Assembly: GCA_051745835.1 (NCBI GenBank)
Contig: JBNJEL010000023.1
Location: 1 to 22,829 of the forward strand
Reading direction: 5' to 3'
DNA length: 22,829 bases
Source of the DNA: JBNJEL01 sp051745835
GTDB lineage: Bacteria; Bacillota; Halanaerobiia; Halobacteroidales; Acetohalobiaceae
Part shown: piece by piece, positions 1 to 7,659 of the stretch
Layout of the letters: each line of letters opens with the position of its first letter
Position numbering within the stretch: position 1 is the stretch's first letter
Notes under the pieces: generated by a model
Seen by the model: the letters and a program-made list of their open reading frames with translations, nothing else
What the model was told of the DNA's origin: nothing
The model's database searches: none
Position numbers and translations under genes: made by a program

Positions 1-519
1 TTAGAGGTAGTAGCGATTAGAGGTAATATTGATACGCGATTAGATAAGCTAGCTGATCCAGAGTATAATTTGGATGCTATAGTTTTAGCGGCTGCTGGCT
101 TGGAGAGAATGGGCTGGCAAGATCAGATTACAGAGTACTTAGATAGCAAGCGCATGTTACCCGCTGCCAGTCAGGGAGCATTAGCAATTGAAGCACGTGA
201 AGATGACCAACAGATTAAAGAATTACTACAATCAATTGATGATCAAGAGACTCGATATCAGTTACAGGCAGAACGAGGCTTCTTAGAAGAGTTAGACGGT
301 GATTGTAAAGTTCCGATTGGAGCTTTAGCTGAAATTAATGGTAGTGAGATACGGCTAGATGGTTTAGTAGCTTCTCTAGATGGAGATGTGCTGTTAAGAG
401 ATCAGATCTGTGGAAGTGTTGACCAAAGTAAACAGTTAGGAGTTAGATTAGCCGAGAGATTATTAGAGCAAGGAGCAGGTAAGATATTAAGAGCAGTTAG
501 ACAGGGGACTGATAATTAA
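1..519 (+). CDS. hemC: Porphobilinogen deaminase (hydroxymethylbilane synthase), C-terminal part
   Basis: Joins four porphobilinogens into hydroxymethylbilane in the cytoplasm, early in tetrapyrrole synthesis. The reading frame is open from base 1, so the gene is cut by the window edge; 172 residues remain of a family usually about 310 long. The first visible residues, around AIRGNIDTRLDKL, match the conserved RGNxxTRLxKL stretch, followed by DAIVLAAAGLERMG. Near residue 100, the motif LDGDCKVPIGA holds the cysteine that carries the dipyrromethane cofactor; the family more often has GGC there than GDC. A TTG at base 70 could be mistaken for a start, but the hemC homology extends upstream of it. 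The stop codon overlaps the ATG of the next gene by one base, which indicates translational coupling in a heme operon. Confidence 0.95.
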   Translation, partial: LEVVAIRGNIDTRLDKLADPEYNLDAIVLAAAGLERMGWQDQITEYLDSKRMLPAASQGALAIEAREDDQQIKELLQSIDDQETRYQLQAERGFLEELDGDCKVPIGALAEINGSEIRLDGLVASLDGDVLLRDQICGSVDQSKQLGVRLAERLLEQGAGKILRAVRQGTDN

Positions 520-2045
520 TGAGTAAGGGTAAAGTCTTATTAGTTGGTGCTGGACCGGGAGATTCGAAATTAATTACGGTCAAAGGTCAGGAAGCAATTG
601 CTAAAGCTGACTTAATAGTCTATGATTATTTAGCTAATTCTAACTTGTTAAATCAGGCTAGTGCAGATGCTGAAAAACTTTACGTTGGTAAGAAGGCAGG
701 AGATCATACTTATACTCAAGCTGAAATTAATCAACTGCTTGTTCAAAAGGCAGCAGCGGGTAAAGTAGTAACTCGACTCAAAGGCGGCGATCCGTTTATC
801 TTTGGTCGTGGCGGTGAGGAAGCGGCGTATTTGCAAGAACACGGAATTGAGTTTGAAGTTGTGCCTGGCATTACTTCTCCGATTGGAGCTGCTGCTTACG
901 CCGGAATTCCTCTCACTCACCGTGATTTCAATTCTACGGTAGCCTTTGCTACTGGCCATCAAGCAGCGACGAAAGAAGAGTCGAGTATTAATTGGGACAA
1001 GTTAGCTACTGCTACTGGTACGATTGTCTTCTTGATGGGCGTAGGTAACTTAGAGCGAATAGTGGCTAAACTGCAGAAACATGGACGAGCTAGTTCAACG
1101 CCGGTAGCTTTAGTGCGCTGGGGTACGAAGCCGGAACAGGAGACGGTAAGCGGTACGCTAGATAATATAGTGCAGCGGGTTCGAGCAGCAGATTTACAGC
1201 CCCCGGCGATTATTATTGTTGGTGAAGTAGTTAACTTAAGAGATCAGTTACAGTGGTTTGATAATCAACCGCTCTTTGGACAGCGGATCTTGGTTACGCG
1301 ACCTAAAGAACAAGCTAGTTCACTATCGAATCAGTTAGCTGAATTAGGAGCTGAGCCGATAGAGTCGCCGGCAATTAAGATTGCACCGCCCAAAGATTTT
1401 GAGCCGTTGGATAAGGCACTTCAGGAGGCTGGAGAGTATGATTGGGTTATCTTTACCAGTGTTAACGGCGTTAAATCAGTAGTTAAGCGGCTACGAAAGC
1501 TGGAGTTAGACGTTCGCGCTTTTGGTAATGCTAAGATTGGAGCTATTGGCTCTAAGACAGCGGCTGAGATAGAGGATTGGGGCTTGAAGGTCGATTATAT
1601 TCCTAAAGATTATGTTTCAGAATCTATCTTAGCTGGATTAGATGATGACCTGTCAGGTGAGAAGTTCTTACTACCGCGCTCTGATATCTCCCGCCCTACT
1701 CTACCGCAGGGTTTAGTGGAGCGAGGAGCTGAGGTTAATCAGGTGACAGCTTATCGCATTCTGCCCGGCGAGGGTAATCAGTTAGTTGCTGACTTAGTAG
1801 CTGATGGTAAGTTAGATCTTCTTACCTTTACTAGTTCTTCGACAGTACGTAACTTCATCGAGATGTTAGATGAGCCTAATTATCAGGAGTTATTAGCTGA
1901 AGTGAGTACTGCCTGCATTGGACCGATTACAGCTCAGACTGCTCAAGATTTGGGCTTAAATGTAGATATAGTAGCTGAAGAGTATACAATTGAAGGCTTA
2001 GTACGAGCGATTTTAGAGGAAACAGGGAGGAAAGCTGATGATTAG
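519..2045 (+). CDS. cobA-hemD: Uroporphyrinogen-III C-methyltransferase / uroporphyrinogen-III synthase fusion
   Basis: A two-domain enzyme of 508 residues. Residues 1-245 are a SAM-dependent uroporphyrinogen-III methyltransferase: VGAGPGDSKLITVKG at 9-23, RLKGGDPFIFGRGGEEA at 86-102 and a PLTHRDFNS stretch near 131-139 are typical of CobA/SUMT. Residues from about 252 to the end form uroporphyrinogen-III synthase (HemD), starting at GQRILVTRPKEQ and ending with the ACIGPITAQTAQDLGL segment. The fusion is common in Firmicutes. It closes the ring of hydroxymethylbilane and then methylates it twice to precorrin-2, steering flux to siroheme. No precorrin-2 dehydrogenase/ferrochelatase domain (Met8/SirC) is present, so that step must be encoded elsewhere. 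The gene overlaps hemC by one base and ahbC by eight. Confidence 0.95.
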   Translation: MSKGKVLLVGAGPGDSKLITVKGQEAIAKADLIVYDYLANSNLLNQASADAEKLYVGKKAGDHTYTQAEINQLLVQKAAAGKVVTRLKGGDPFIFGRGGEEAAYLQEHGIEFEVVPGITSPIGAAAYAGIPLTHRDFNSTVAFATGHQAATKEESSINWDKLATATGTIVFLMGVGNLERIVAKLQKHGRASSTPVALVRWGTKPEQETVSGTLDNIVQRVRAADLQPPAIIIVGEVVNLRDQLQWFDNQPLFGQRILVTRPKEQASSLSNQLAELGAEPIESPAIKIAPPKDFEPLDKALQEAGEYDWVIFTSVNGVKSVVKRLRKLELDVRAFGNAKIGAIGSKTAAEIEDWGLKVDYIPKDYVSESILAGLDDDLSGEKFLLPRSDISRPTLPQGLVERGAEVNQVTAYRILPGEGNQLVADLVADGKLDLLTFTSSSTVRNFIEMLDEPNYQELLAEVSTACIGPITAQTAQDLGLNVDIVAEEYTIEGLVRAILEETGRKADD

Positions 2046-3210
2046 TATTTCGAAGTTGGTAGGCGGTCGCCAGAAGTTTGGTGACCAGCTGCGTTATACC
2101 AAGCAGGCTAAAAAGCAGAAGTACGGCACCAGTAGTGGACGCGGTCCGGTAGTTGTCTGGAATACTACCCGCACTTGTAACTTAAACTGTCTACACTGTT
2201 ACTCTGATTCCGATAGTCAGGAGTATAGCGGAGAGTTAAGTACTCAGCAGGCGAAAGAATTGATAGCTGATTTAGCAGACTTTAACGTACCGGTGATTCT
2301 CTTTTCTGGTGGAGAACCGCTGTTAAGAGATGATATCTTAACCTTAGTAGAGTATGCTGCTTCTCAGGGAATTAGACCGACTATCTCGACTAATGGGACA
2401 TTGATTACTCCACAGGTAGCTCAACAGCTTAAGGATGTGGGGGTTGGTTATGTCGGTGTTAGTCTTGATGGTATGGCTGAGACGAATGATCAGTTTCGCA
2501 GTCAAGCTGGTGCTTTTGAAAAAGCATTAGAAGGCTTACATAACTGTTTAGCAGTCGATCAAAAGGTAGGGCTGCGTTTTACAATTAATCGTTATAATTA
2601 TCAAGAAGTAGAGGATATCTTAGGGCTAATTGAAGAAGAAGAGATTCCACGTGCTTGCTTCTATCACTTAGTCTATTCGGGACGAGCTAGTGAGATGATT
2701 AAAGAAGATATCTCAGCTACCCAGAAGCGGGAAGTATTAGATTTGATTATTGAACGAACACTAGATTTTAAGCAGCGTGGTTTGGATAAAGAGATTCTAA
2801 CGGTAGCTAATCATGCTGATGGAATCTATACTTATCTGCGCTTGAAGGAGTTAAGACCCCAGTTAGCAGAACAAGCTCTTAAGCTGTTAGCCTGTAATGG
2901 CGGCAATCGCAGTGGCATAGCTATCGGTAATGTTGATTGGCAGGGCAATGTCCATCCTGATCAATTTACGCAGGATTATACCTTTGGTAATGTTAAAGAG
3001 GATAAGTTTAGTCAGATCTGGCAGCGCGATCAGCATCAGATTCAAGTGAATTTAAGAGAGAGAAAATCACTACTTAAGGGTCGTTGTCAGCACTGTCAGT
3101 GGCTTGATTACTGTAATGGTAACTTTAGGACGCGCGCTCAAGCAGTCTATGGTGATTTTTGGCAGCAGGATCCTGCCTGTTATTTGACGGATAGTGAGCT
3201 AGGATTATAA
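2038..3210 (+). CDS. ahbC: Radical SAM heme-biosynthesis protein AhbC (NirJ1 type), 12,18-didecarboxysiroheme deacetylase
   Basis: A 390-residue radical SAM enzyme with a SPASM-like C-terminus. The 4Fe-4S/SAM site is CNLNCLHC (C47, C51, C54), and FSGGEPLLRDD at 89-99 is the SAM-binding GGEP motif. Later cysteines C286, C350, C353, C359 and C381 probably hold an auxiliary cluster. The ending CNGNFRTRA then DPACYLT resembles the NirJ1/AhbC branch, not AhbD, which has CGGCRARA. In the alternative heme pathway AhbC removes the two acetate side chains of 12,18-didecarboxysiroheme to give Fe-coproporphyrin III. The role is assigned from family and context: ahbA, ahbB, ahbD, hemB and hemL lie in the same operon. 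GGGAGG sits seven bases before the ATG, inside the end of cobA-hemD. A heme d1 role (NirJ) is less likely because no nir genes are seen. Confidence 0.88.
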   Translation: MISISKLVGGRQKFGDQLRYTKQAKKQKYGTSSGRGPVVVWNTTRTCNLNCLHCYSDSDSQEYSGELSTQQAKELIADLADFNVPVILFSGGEPLLRDDILTLVEYAASQGIRPTISTNGTLITPQVAQQLKDVGVGYVGVSLDGMAETNDQFRSQAGAFEKALEGLHNCLAVDQKVGLRFTINRYNYQEVEDILGLIEEEEIPRACFYHLVYSGRASEMIKEDISATQKREVLDLIIERTLDFKQRGLDKEILTVANHADGIYTYLRLKELRPQLAEQALKLLACNGGNRSGIAIGNVDWQGNVHPDQFTQDYTFGNVKEDKFSQIWQRDQHQIQVNLRERKSLLKGRCQHCQWLDYCNGNFRTRAQAVYGDFWQQDPACYLTDSELGL

Positions 3211-3234
3211 TTCTATTAAAGGAGAGTGAAGAGT

Positions 3235-4212
3235 ATGTTTCCCGAGTTAATTAAACGTCCCCGCCGTCTGCGACAAGATAATATACGTAACTTAGTTAAG
3301 GAGTCGAGTCTGAGTAGTAATGACTTAATCTATCCTCTATTTGTAGTCGAAGGTAGTGAGATTAAAGAAGAGATACCTGCAATGCCAGGTAATTATCACT
3401 GGTCATTAGATTTAATCTTAGATGAGGTAGAGCGGATTGTTAATTTAGGGATTGAAGCGATAATTCTCTTTGGCGTACCTAGCAGCAAAGATCAAGAGGG
3501 TTCACAAGCATGGGCTGAAGGTGGTATTGTCCAACAGGCTTGCCGCTTAATTAAGCGGGAGTATCCCAAACTGTTAGTGATTACCGATGTCTGTTTATGT
3601 CAGTATACAGAACATGGACATTGTGGTGTGCTGGATGAAGGTCAAGTGGAGAATGATTCAACTTTAGAATTGCTATCTAAAGTAGCTTTATCTCATGCTG
3701 AAGCAGGAGCTGATATGGTAGCTCCGTCAGATATGATGGATGGTCGAGTAGGTAAGATTCGTAAGACTTTAGATGAGAATGGGTTTAATAATATCTCTAT
3801 TATGGCTTACTCTGCTAAGTATGCTTCTAGTTTCTATGGCCCTTTTCGCGATGCTGCTCATTCAGCGCCTGAAGAAGGAGATCGTCGTTCATATCAGATG
3901 GATCCGGCAAATAGTCGAGAAGCAATTAAAGAGGTAGCTTTAGATATTGAAGAAGGTGCAGATATTGTGATGGTTAAGCCGGCTTTATCTTATCTAGATA
4001 TTATTCAGCAAGTTAAAGAGGAGTTTAATTATCCGGTGGCAGCTTATAATGTCAGTGGTGAGTACTCCTTAGTCAAAGCTGCAGCGGAGAAAGGCTGGGT
4101 TGATGAACAAGAGATTGTACTGGAGATGTTGTTGAGTATCAAGCGAGCAGGAGCGGATTTGATCTTAACTTACTTTGCTCCGCAGGTTGCTGGCTGGCTA
4201 AAGGAGGATTAA
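3235..4212 (+). CDS. hemB: Delta-aminolevulinic acid dehydratase (porphobilinogen synthase)
   Basis: Condenses two 5-aminolevulinates into porphobilinogen. With the ATG at 3235 the protein has 325 residues, normal for HemB. The metal site is the zinc type, DVCLCQYTEHGHCG, with cysteines 120, 122 and 130. The Schiff-base lysines are K195 in MAYSAKYASSFYG and K248 in MVKPALSYLD. An in-frame GTG at 3226 directly abuts the GGAGA ribosome site (3221-3225) and leaves no spacing, whereas the ATG at 3235 has nine bases, so I chose the ATG. The gene sits between the radical SAM genes ahbC and ahbD, with only four bases before ahbD, and is surely co-transcribed with them. Confidence 0.96.
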   Translation: MFPELIKRPRRLRQDNIRNLVKESSLSSNDLIYPLFVVEGSEIKEEIPAMPGNYHWSLDLILDEVERIVNLGIEAIILFGVPSSKDQEGSQAWAEGGIVQQACRLIKREYPKLLVITDVCLCQYTEHGHCGVLDEGQVENDSTLELLSKVALSHAEAGADMVAPSDMMDGRVGKIRKTLDENGFNNISIMAYSAKYASSFYGPFRDAAHSAPEEGDRRSYQMDPANSREAIKEVALDIEEGADIVMVKPALSYLDIIQQVKEEFNYPVAAYNVSGEYSLVKAAAEKGWVDEQEIVLEMLLSIKRAGADLILTYFAPQVAGWLKED

Positions 4213-4216
4213 GCAG

Positions 4217-5212
4217 ATGATTATTTCCTGGAATACGACTAAAGAGTGTAATCTATACTGTAAACATTGTTATCGCGATTCTGGTCCCGAAGCTAAGGAA
4301 AATGATGAACTTACTACTGCAGAAGGTAAGCAGTTATTAGCCGAGATAGCAGAAGCTGGATTTAAGATTATTGTCTTAAGTGGAGGTGAGCCTCTGTTGC
4401 GTGATGATATTTATCAGCTAATTAGTCATGCTCAAAAGGTGGGACTGCGTCCAGTAATGGGAACTAATGGGACTTTGATTACTATGGATGTAGCAAAAAA
4501 GTTGAAAGAAGCAGGCTTAATGGCAGTAGGAATTAGCTTAGATAGTGTGCAACCTCAACTCCATGATCAATTTAGACAGCAGGAAGGTGCTTGGCAGGGA
4601 GCTATAGATGGTATTAAGAACTCGATTGCTGTGGGATTAGCGGTGCAGGTCAATACTACTTTAACTGAGAATAATTATGAGCAGTTTGAGGAAATAACTG
4701 ACTTAGCGATTGAATTAGGAGCTAGAGCGCACCATCCCTTCTTCTTAGTACCGACAGGTCGCGGTAAAGAGATTGAACGCAACTCTCTGCGGGCTCAACG
4801 TTATCACCAGATGATTGATCGCATTATGGAGAAAGAGCAAGAGGTAGAGATTGAGCTAAAGCCAACCTGTGCCCCGCAATTTATGGTAGCTGCCCAAGAA
4901 CTAGGGCTTGATCTACGTTTTACTCGCGGCTGCTTAGCAGGGACTGGCTACTGCTGTATTCTGCCTAATGGTGAAGTACATATCTGTCCTTACTTACCTG
5001 TTGAAGCTGGTGATGTTAGAGAGGAGAGCTTTGCCACTATCTGGCAGGAGTCAGAAGTCTTTAATCAGCTGCGGACAATGGAGTATAGGGGTAATTGTGG
5101 TCAGTGTGACCAGACTGATATCTGTGGTGGCTGTCGGGCGCGTGCTTACTACTACTCTGATGGTGATTATATGGCTGGCGAACCGTGGTGTGCTAAGGAT
5201 GGATGGTCATGA
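4217..5212 (+). CDS. ahbD: Radical SAM heme b synthase AhbD (NirJ2 type)
   Basis: A 331-residue radical SAM/SPASM protein. CNLYCKHC (C11, C15, C18) binds the SAM cluster and LSGGEPLLRDD is the GGEP motif. The C-terminal half has C239, C246, C247, C257, C294, C297, C303, C306 and C325, including GYCCILPNGEVHICP and CGGCRARAYY, typical of a SPASM auxiliary cluster domain. In the siroheme-dependent pathway AhbD oxidatively decarboxylates the two propionates of Fe-coproporphyrin III to vinyl groups, giving heme b. The assignment rests on resemblance to the NirJ2/AhbD branch and on the operon; family members also include peptide-modifying radical SAM enzymes, but no precursor peptide gene is seen. 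AAGGAGG lies nine bases before the ATG. The stop overlaps the start of ahbA. Confidence 0.88.
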   Translation: MIISWNTTKECNLYCKHCYRDSGPEAKENDELTTAEGKQLLAEIAEAGFKIIVLSGGEPLLRDDIYQLISHAQKVGLRPVMGTNGTLITMDVAKKLKEAGLMAVGISLDSVQPQLHDQFRQQEGAWQGAIDGIKNSIAVGLAVQVNTTLTENNYEQFEEITDLAIELGARAHHPFFLVPTGRGKEIERNSLRAQRYHQMIDRIMEKEQEVEIELKPTCAPQFMVAAQELGLDLRFTRGCLAGTGYCCILPNGEVHICPYLPVEAGDVREESFATIWQESEVFNQLRTMEYRGNCGQCDQTDICGGCRARAYYYSDGDYMAGEPWCAKDGWS

Positions 5213-5688
5213 AAAGTTTAGATTCTATTGATGAAGAATTATTAAATCTAACTCAACAAGGTATTCCTTTAAGTGCTACTCCTTATGCTGATTTAGGAGC
5301 TAAGTTAGGCATTGCGACCGAAGATGTAATTAGTCGTTTAGAGGAGTTAAAGAAAGAAGGGTATATCCGTCGTTTAGGTGGTATCTTTAGCTCGCGCAAG
5401 TTAGGTTATGTTAGTACACTAATTGCCTGTCGAGTAGCTGAAAGTAAGTTCTATGAGGTAGCGGAAGCGATTAATCAATACCGCGGAGTAACTCATAACT
5501 ATCGCCGTAACCACAATTTTAACCTCTGGTTTACCTTAATTGCTCCTAATGATGAAGAGTTAGAGAAACAGTTAGCCGAGATAGAAGAACTTACTGGGAT
5601 TGAGCAGTTGAGGAGATTGCCGGCTAAACGCTTTTTTAAGTTAGGCGTTAATTTGGATATGAAGTCAGATGAGGGTGAGTCAAAATGA
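5209..5688 (+). CDS. ahbA: Siroheme decarboxylase subunit AhbA (Lrp/AsnC-like fold)
   Basis: About 159 residues with an N-terminal winged-helix-like part (roughly 1-60, ending EGYIRRLGGIFSSRKLGY) and a C-terminal alpha/beta ligand domain like Lrp/AsnC regulators. Instead of acting as a regulator, this family (NirD/L/G/H, AhbA/B) decarboxylates siroheme at C12 and C18. The motif GVTHNYRRNHNFNLWFTLIA fits the AhbA type, in contrast to the proline-rich motif in the next gene. Two in-frame ATGs exist, at 5203 and 5209. The second gives an ATGA overlap with the ahbD stop and about nine bases from AAGGA at 5195, so I prefer it; starting at 5203 would add two residues. AhbA and AhbB probably form a heterodimer. 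Automatic annotation often calls such genes AsnC regulators; context argues for the enzyme. Confidence 0.83.
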   Translation: MKSLDSIDEELLNLTQQGIPLSATPYADLGAKLGIATEDVISRLEELKKEGYIRRLGGIFSSRKLGYVSTLIACRVAESKFYEVAEAINQYRGVTHNYRRNHNFNLWFTLIAPNDEELEKQLAEIEELTGIEQLRRLPAKRFFKLGVNLDMKSDEGESK

Positions 5689-6170
5689 CTGAGAGTTTAG
5701 ATGAGTTAGATAAGGCATTGGTTAGAGCGGTGCAGGGCGATCTTCCGCTAAGTAAGCGTCCTTACCAACAGATTGGTAAGCAGTTAGGCTTAAGTGAACA
5801 GGAAGTACTTGCTAGATTACGTCAGCTTAAAGAGAAAGGACAGCTTAGACGAATTGCTGCTATCTTATACCACCGCCGGTCAGGCTATCAGTTTAATGGA
5901 ATGACTGCCTGGGTAGTACCGGAGGATAGATGTCAGGAAGTTGGCGAGTTAATGACTGCTTATGAAGAGATTAGTCATGTCTATCAGCGACCGACCTATC
6001 CTGACTGGCCTTATAATCTCTTTAGTATGATTCATGGTCAGAGTGAAGCAGTAGTTAACGAGGTAGTAAGAGAGCTTGTCGCTCAAACAGGAATCGATGA
6101 TTATACAATCTTATATAGTACGGAAGAGTTGAAGAAAGTAAGTATGAAGTATTTCTGTGAAGATGATTAA
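5685..6170 (+). CDS. ahbB: Siroheme decarboxylase subunit AhbB (Lrp/AsnC-like fold)
   Basis: A 161-residue paralogue of the preceding gene with the same layout: N-terminal winged-helix-like region ending KGQLRRIAAILYHRRSGY, then the Lrp-type ligand domain. The segment ISHVYQRPTYPDWPYNLFS (about 96-114) is characteristic of the AhbB/NirH-G side of the family and carries the His and Tyr residues placed near the substrate in this group. It should pair with AhbA to remove the acetate carboxyls of siroheme, yielding 12,18-didecarboxysiroheme. Start and previous stop overlap as ATGA, so translation is coupled. A DNA-binding role cannot be excluded from sequence alone, but the operon is otherwise purely biosynthetic. 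Confidence 0.83.
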   Translation: MTESLDELDKALVRAVQGDLPLSKRPYQQIGKQLGLSEQEVLARLRQLKEKGQLRRIAAILYHRRSGYQFNGMTAWVVPEDRCQEVGELMTAYEEISHVYQRPTYPDWPYNLFSMIHGQSEAVVNEVVRELVAQTGIDDYTILYSTEELKKVSMKYFCEDD

Positions 6171-6203
6171 TGATGATAGATTAAGCAGAGGAGGTTAGTA
6201 ATT

Positions 6204-7511
6204 ATGAGCTTAGAACAGAATCAATCTCACAAGAAGTTTCAGGCAGCTCAAGAGGTGATTCCCGGCGGAGTTAATAGTCCGGTGCGTGCTTTTAGTGCTG
6301 TTGATGCTGAGCCGATATTTATCGAAGAAGCACGCGGCTCTAAACTCTATGATGTCGATGGTAATCAGTATATTGATTATGTTAGTTCCTGGGGACCGAT
6401 GATTGTAGGACACGCCCATCCTCAGGTGGTCGAAGCAGTACAGAACCAGGCGGCGCAGGGGACTAGTTTTGGTACGCCGACTCAGTTAGAGACTGAATTA
6501 GCGCAGATGATCTGTCAGGCAGTTCCTTCAATCGATAAAGTGCGGATGGTTAATTCAGGCACCGAAGCAACCATGAGTGCGCTGCGTTTAGCGCGTGGTT
6601 TTACAGGACGCGATAAGATTATTAAGTTAACTGGTTGTTACCACGGACATGGCGATAGTCTCTTAATTGATGCGGGATCGGGAGTTACAACCTTAGGGAT
6701 TCCAGGTAGTCCTGGCGTGCCTAATCAGATAGCTGAAGAGACAATAGCTGCTCCCTATAATAATTTAACAGCAATCGAGGAGATCTTTGCGGAGTATAGT
6801 ACAGAGATTGCAGCTATTATCCTCGAACCGGTCACCGGTAATATGGGAGTAATTGAGCCGGAACCTAATTATCTAGAAGGATTAAGAGAGATTACTCAAA
6901 AGCATGATGCGCTACTGATCTTTGATGAGGTAATGACCGGCTTTAGAGTAGCTTATGGTGGAGCACAAGAGAGGTATGGTGTGACACCTGATTTGACCTG
7001 TTTAGGTAAAATTATCGGCGGCGGTCTGCCAGTCGGTGCTTATGGTGGTCGTGAAGAGATTATGGATTATGTAGCACCTGATGGGCCTGTCTACCAAGCA
7101 GGGACGCTATCGGGTAATCCGTTAGCAATGGCAGCAGGAGTAGAGACGCTGAAGCTGTTACAACAACCGGGGGTCTATGATGAGTTAGAAGAGAAGAGTC
7201 AAGAGTTAACTGCAGGTATAGCAGATAATCTTAAAGAGTTAGAACTAGATTATTATCAGTCACGAGTAGGGGCGATGTTCAGTCTCTTCTTTATTGACCA
7301 GCCGGTTAAGAATTATCAGTTAGCTAAGCAGTGTGATACTAAAGCTTTCAGTCTCTACTTTAGAAAGATGTTAGAACAGGGGATCTATCTTGGTTGTTCG
7401 CAGTTTGAAGCTGGATTTATGTCTCTAGCACATAGTCAAGCAGATATCGAAAAGACGATTGCAGCCAATTATCAAGCCTTAAAAGCAGTTAAGGAGGCTG
7501 AATTAGCCTAG
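6204..7511 (+). CDS. hemL: Glutamate-1-semialdehyde 2,1-aminomutase
   Basis: PLP-dependent class III aminotransferase-fold enzyme turning glutamate-1-semialdehyde into 5-aminolevulinate, the first committed heme precursor of the C5 pathway. The 435 residues are a normal length. The N-terminus PGGVNSPVRAF is diagnostic for HemL, as opposed to other aminotransferases; MVNSGTEATMSALRLAR near 115-131 binds the cofactor phosphate, DEVMTGFR at 241-248 contacts the PLP ring, and K269 in TCLGKIIGGGLPVGAYGG is the Schiff-base lysine. AGAGGAGG stands about six bases before the ATG. It is the last gene of the heme operon: its TAG stop lies inside the left arm of a terminator hairpin. Its partner HemA is not in the window and is expected upstream. 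Confidence 0.97.
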   Translation: MSLEQNQSHKKFQAAQEVIPGGVNSPVRAFSAVDAEPIFIEEARGSKLYDVDGNQYIDYVSSWGPMIVGHAHPQVVEAVQNQAAQGTSFGTPTQLETELAQMICQAVPSIDKVRMVNSGTEATMSALRLARGFTGRDKIIKLTGCYHGHGDSLLIDAGSGVTTLGIPGSPGVPNQIAEETIAAPYNNLTAIEEIFAEYSTEIAAIILEPVTGNMGVIEPEPNYLEGLREITQKHDALLIFDEVMTGFRVAYGGAQERYGVTPDLTCLGKIIGGGLPVGAYGGREEIMDYVAPDGPVYQAGTLSGNPLAMAAGVETLKLLQQPGVYDELEEKSQELTAGIADNLKELELDYYQSRVGAMFSLFFIDQPVKNYQLAKQCDTKAFSLYFRKMLEQGIYLGCSQFEAGFMSLAHSQADIEKTIAANYQALKAVKEAELA

Positions 7512-7532
7512 GTGATCTAACCTGGGCTTTTT
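7505..7532 (+). terminator. Intrinsic terminator of the heme operon
   Basis: Nine-base stem AGCCTAGGT / ACCTGGGCT (one G-T pair) around a six-base loop GATCTA, followed by a short T run. The left arm includes the hemL stop codon, so the terminator is packed into the gene end. Confidence 0.85.
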
Positions 7533-7659
7533 GATTTAGTTAAATTATCTGAATAATTAAAATTATAAAAATAATGATTAAATTCGTGAAAATTACAGGG
7601 GGATTTGGTATTATTATTTAAATTAATAACTATCAATCTTTTAATAGGGGGCTAGTGAT

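Noticed and set aside
70..519. Separate small gene starting at the TTG at 70
   Set aside because: The hemC reading frame is open from base 1 and the conserved RGNIDTRLDKL motif lies upstream of this TTG.
648..962. Open frame on the minus strand inside cobA-hemD
   Set aside because: It lies fully within a well-conserved enzyme on the other strand, has no ribosome site and no recognisable protein features.
4968..5231. Plus-strand frame overlapping the end of ahbD and start of ahbA
   Set aside because: Out-of-frame shadow of the conserved SPASM region of ahbD; no family resemblance.
7533..7659. Promoter for the chemoreceptor gene in its AT-rich leader
   Set aside because: Several partial -10 and -35 look-alikes occur, but none has both boxes with proper spacing, and no sigma-28 motif was found.
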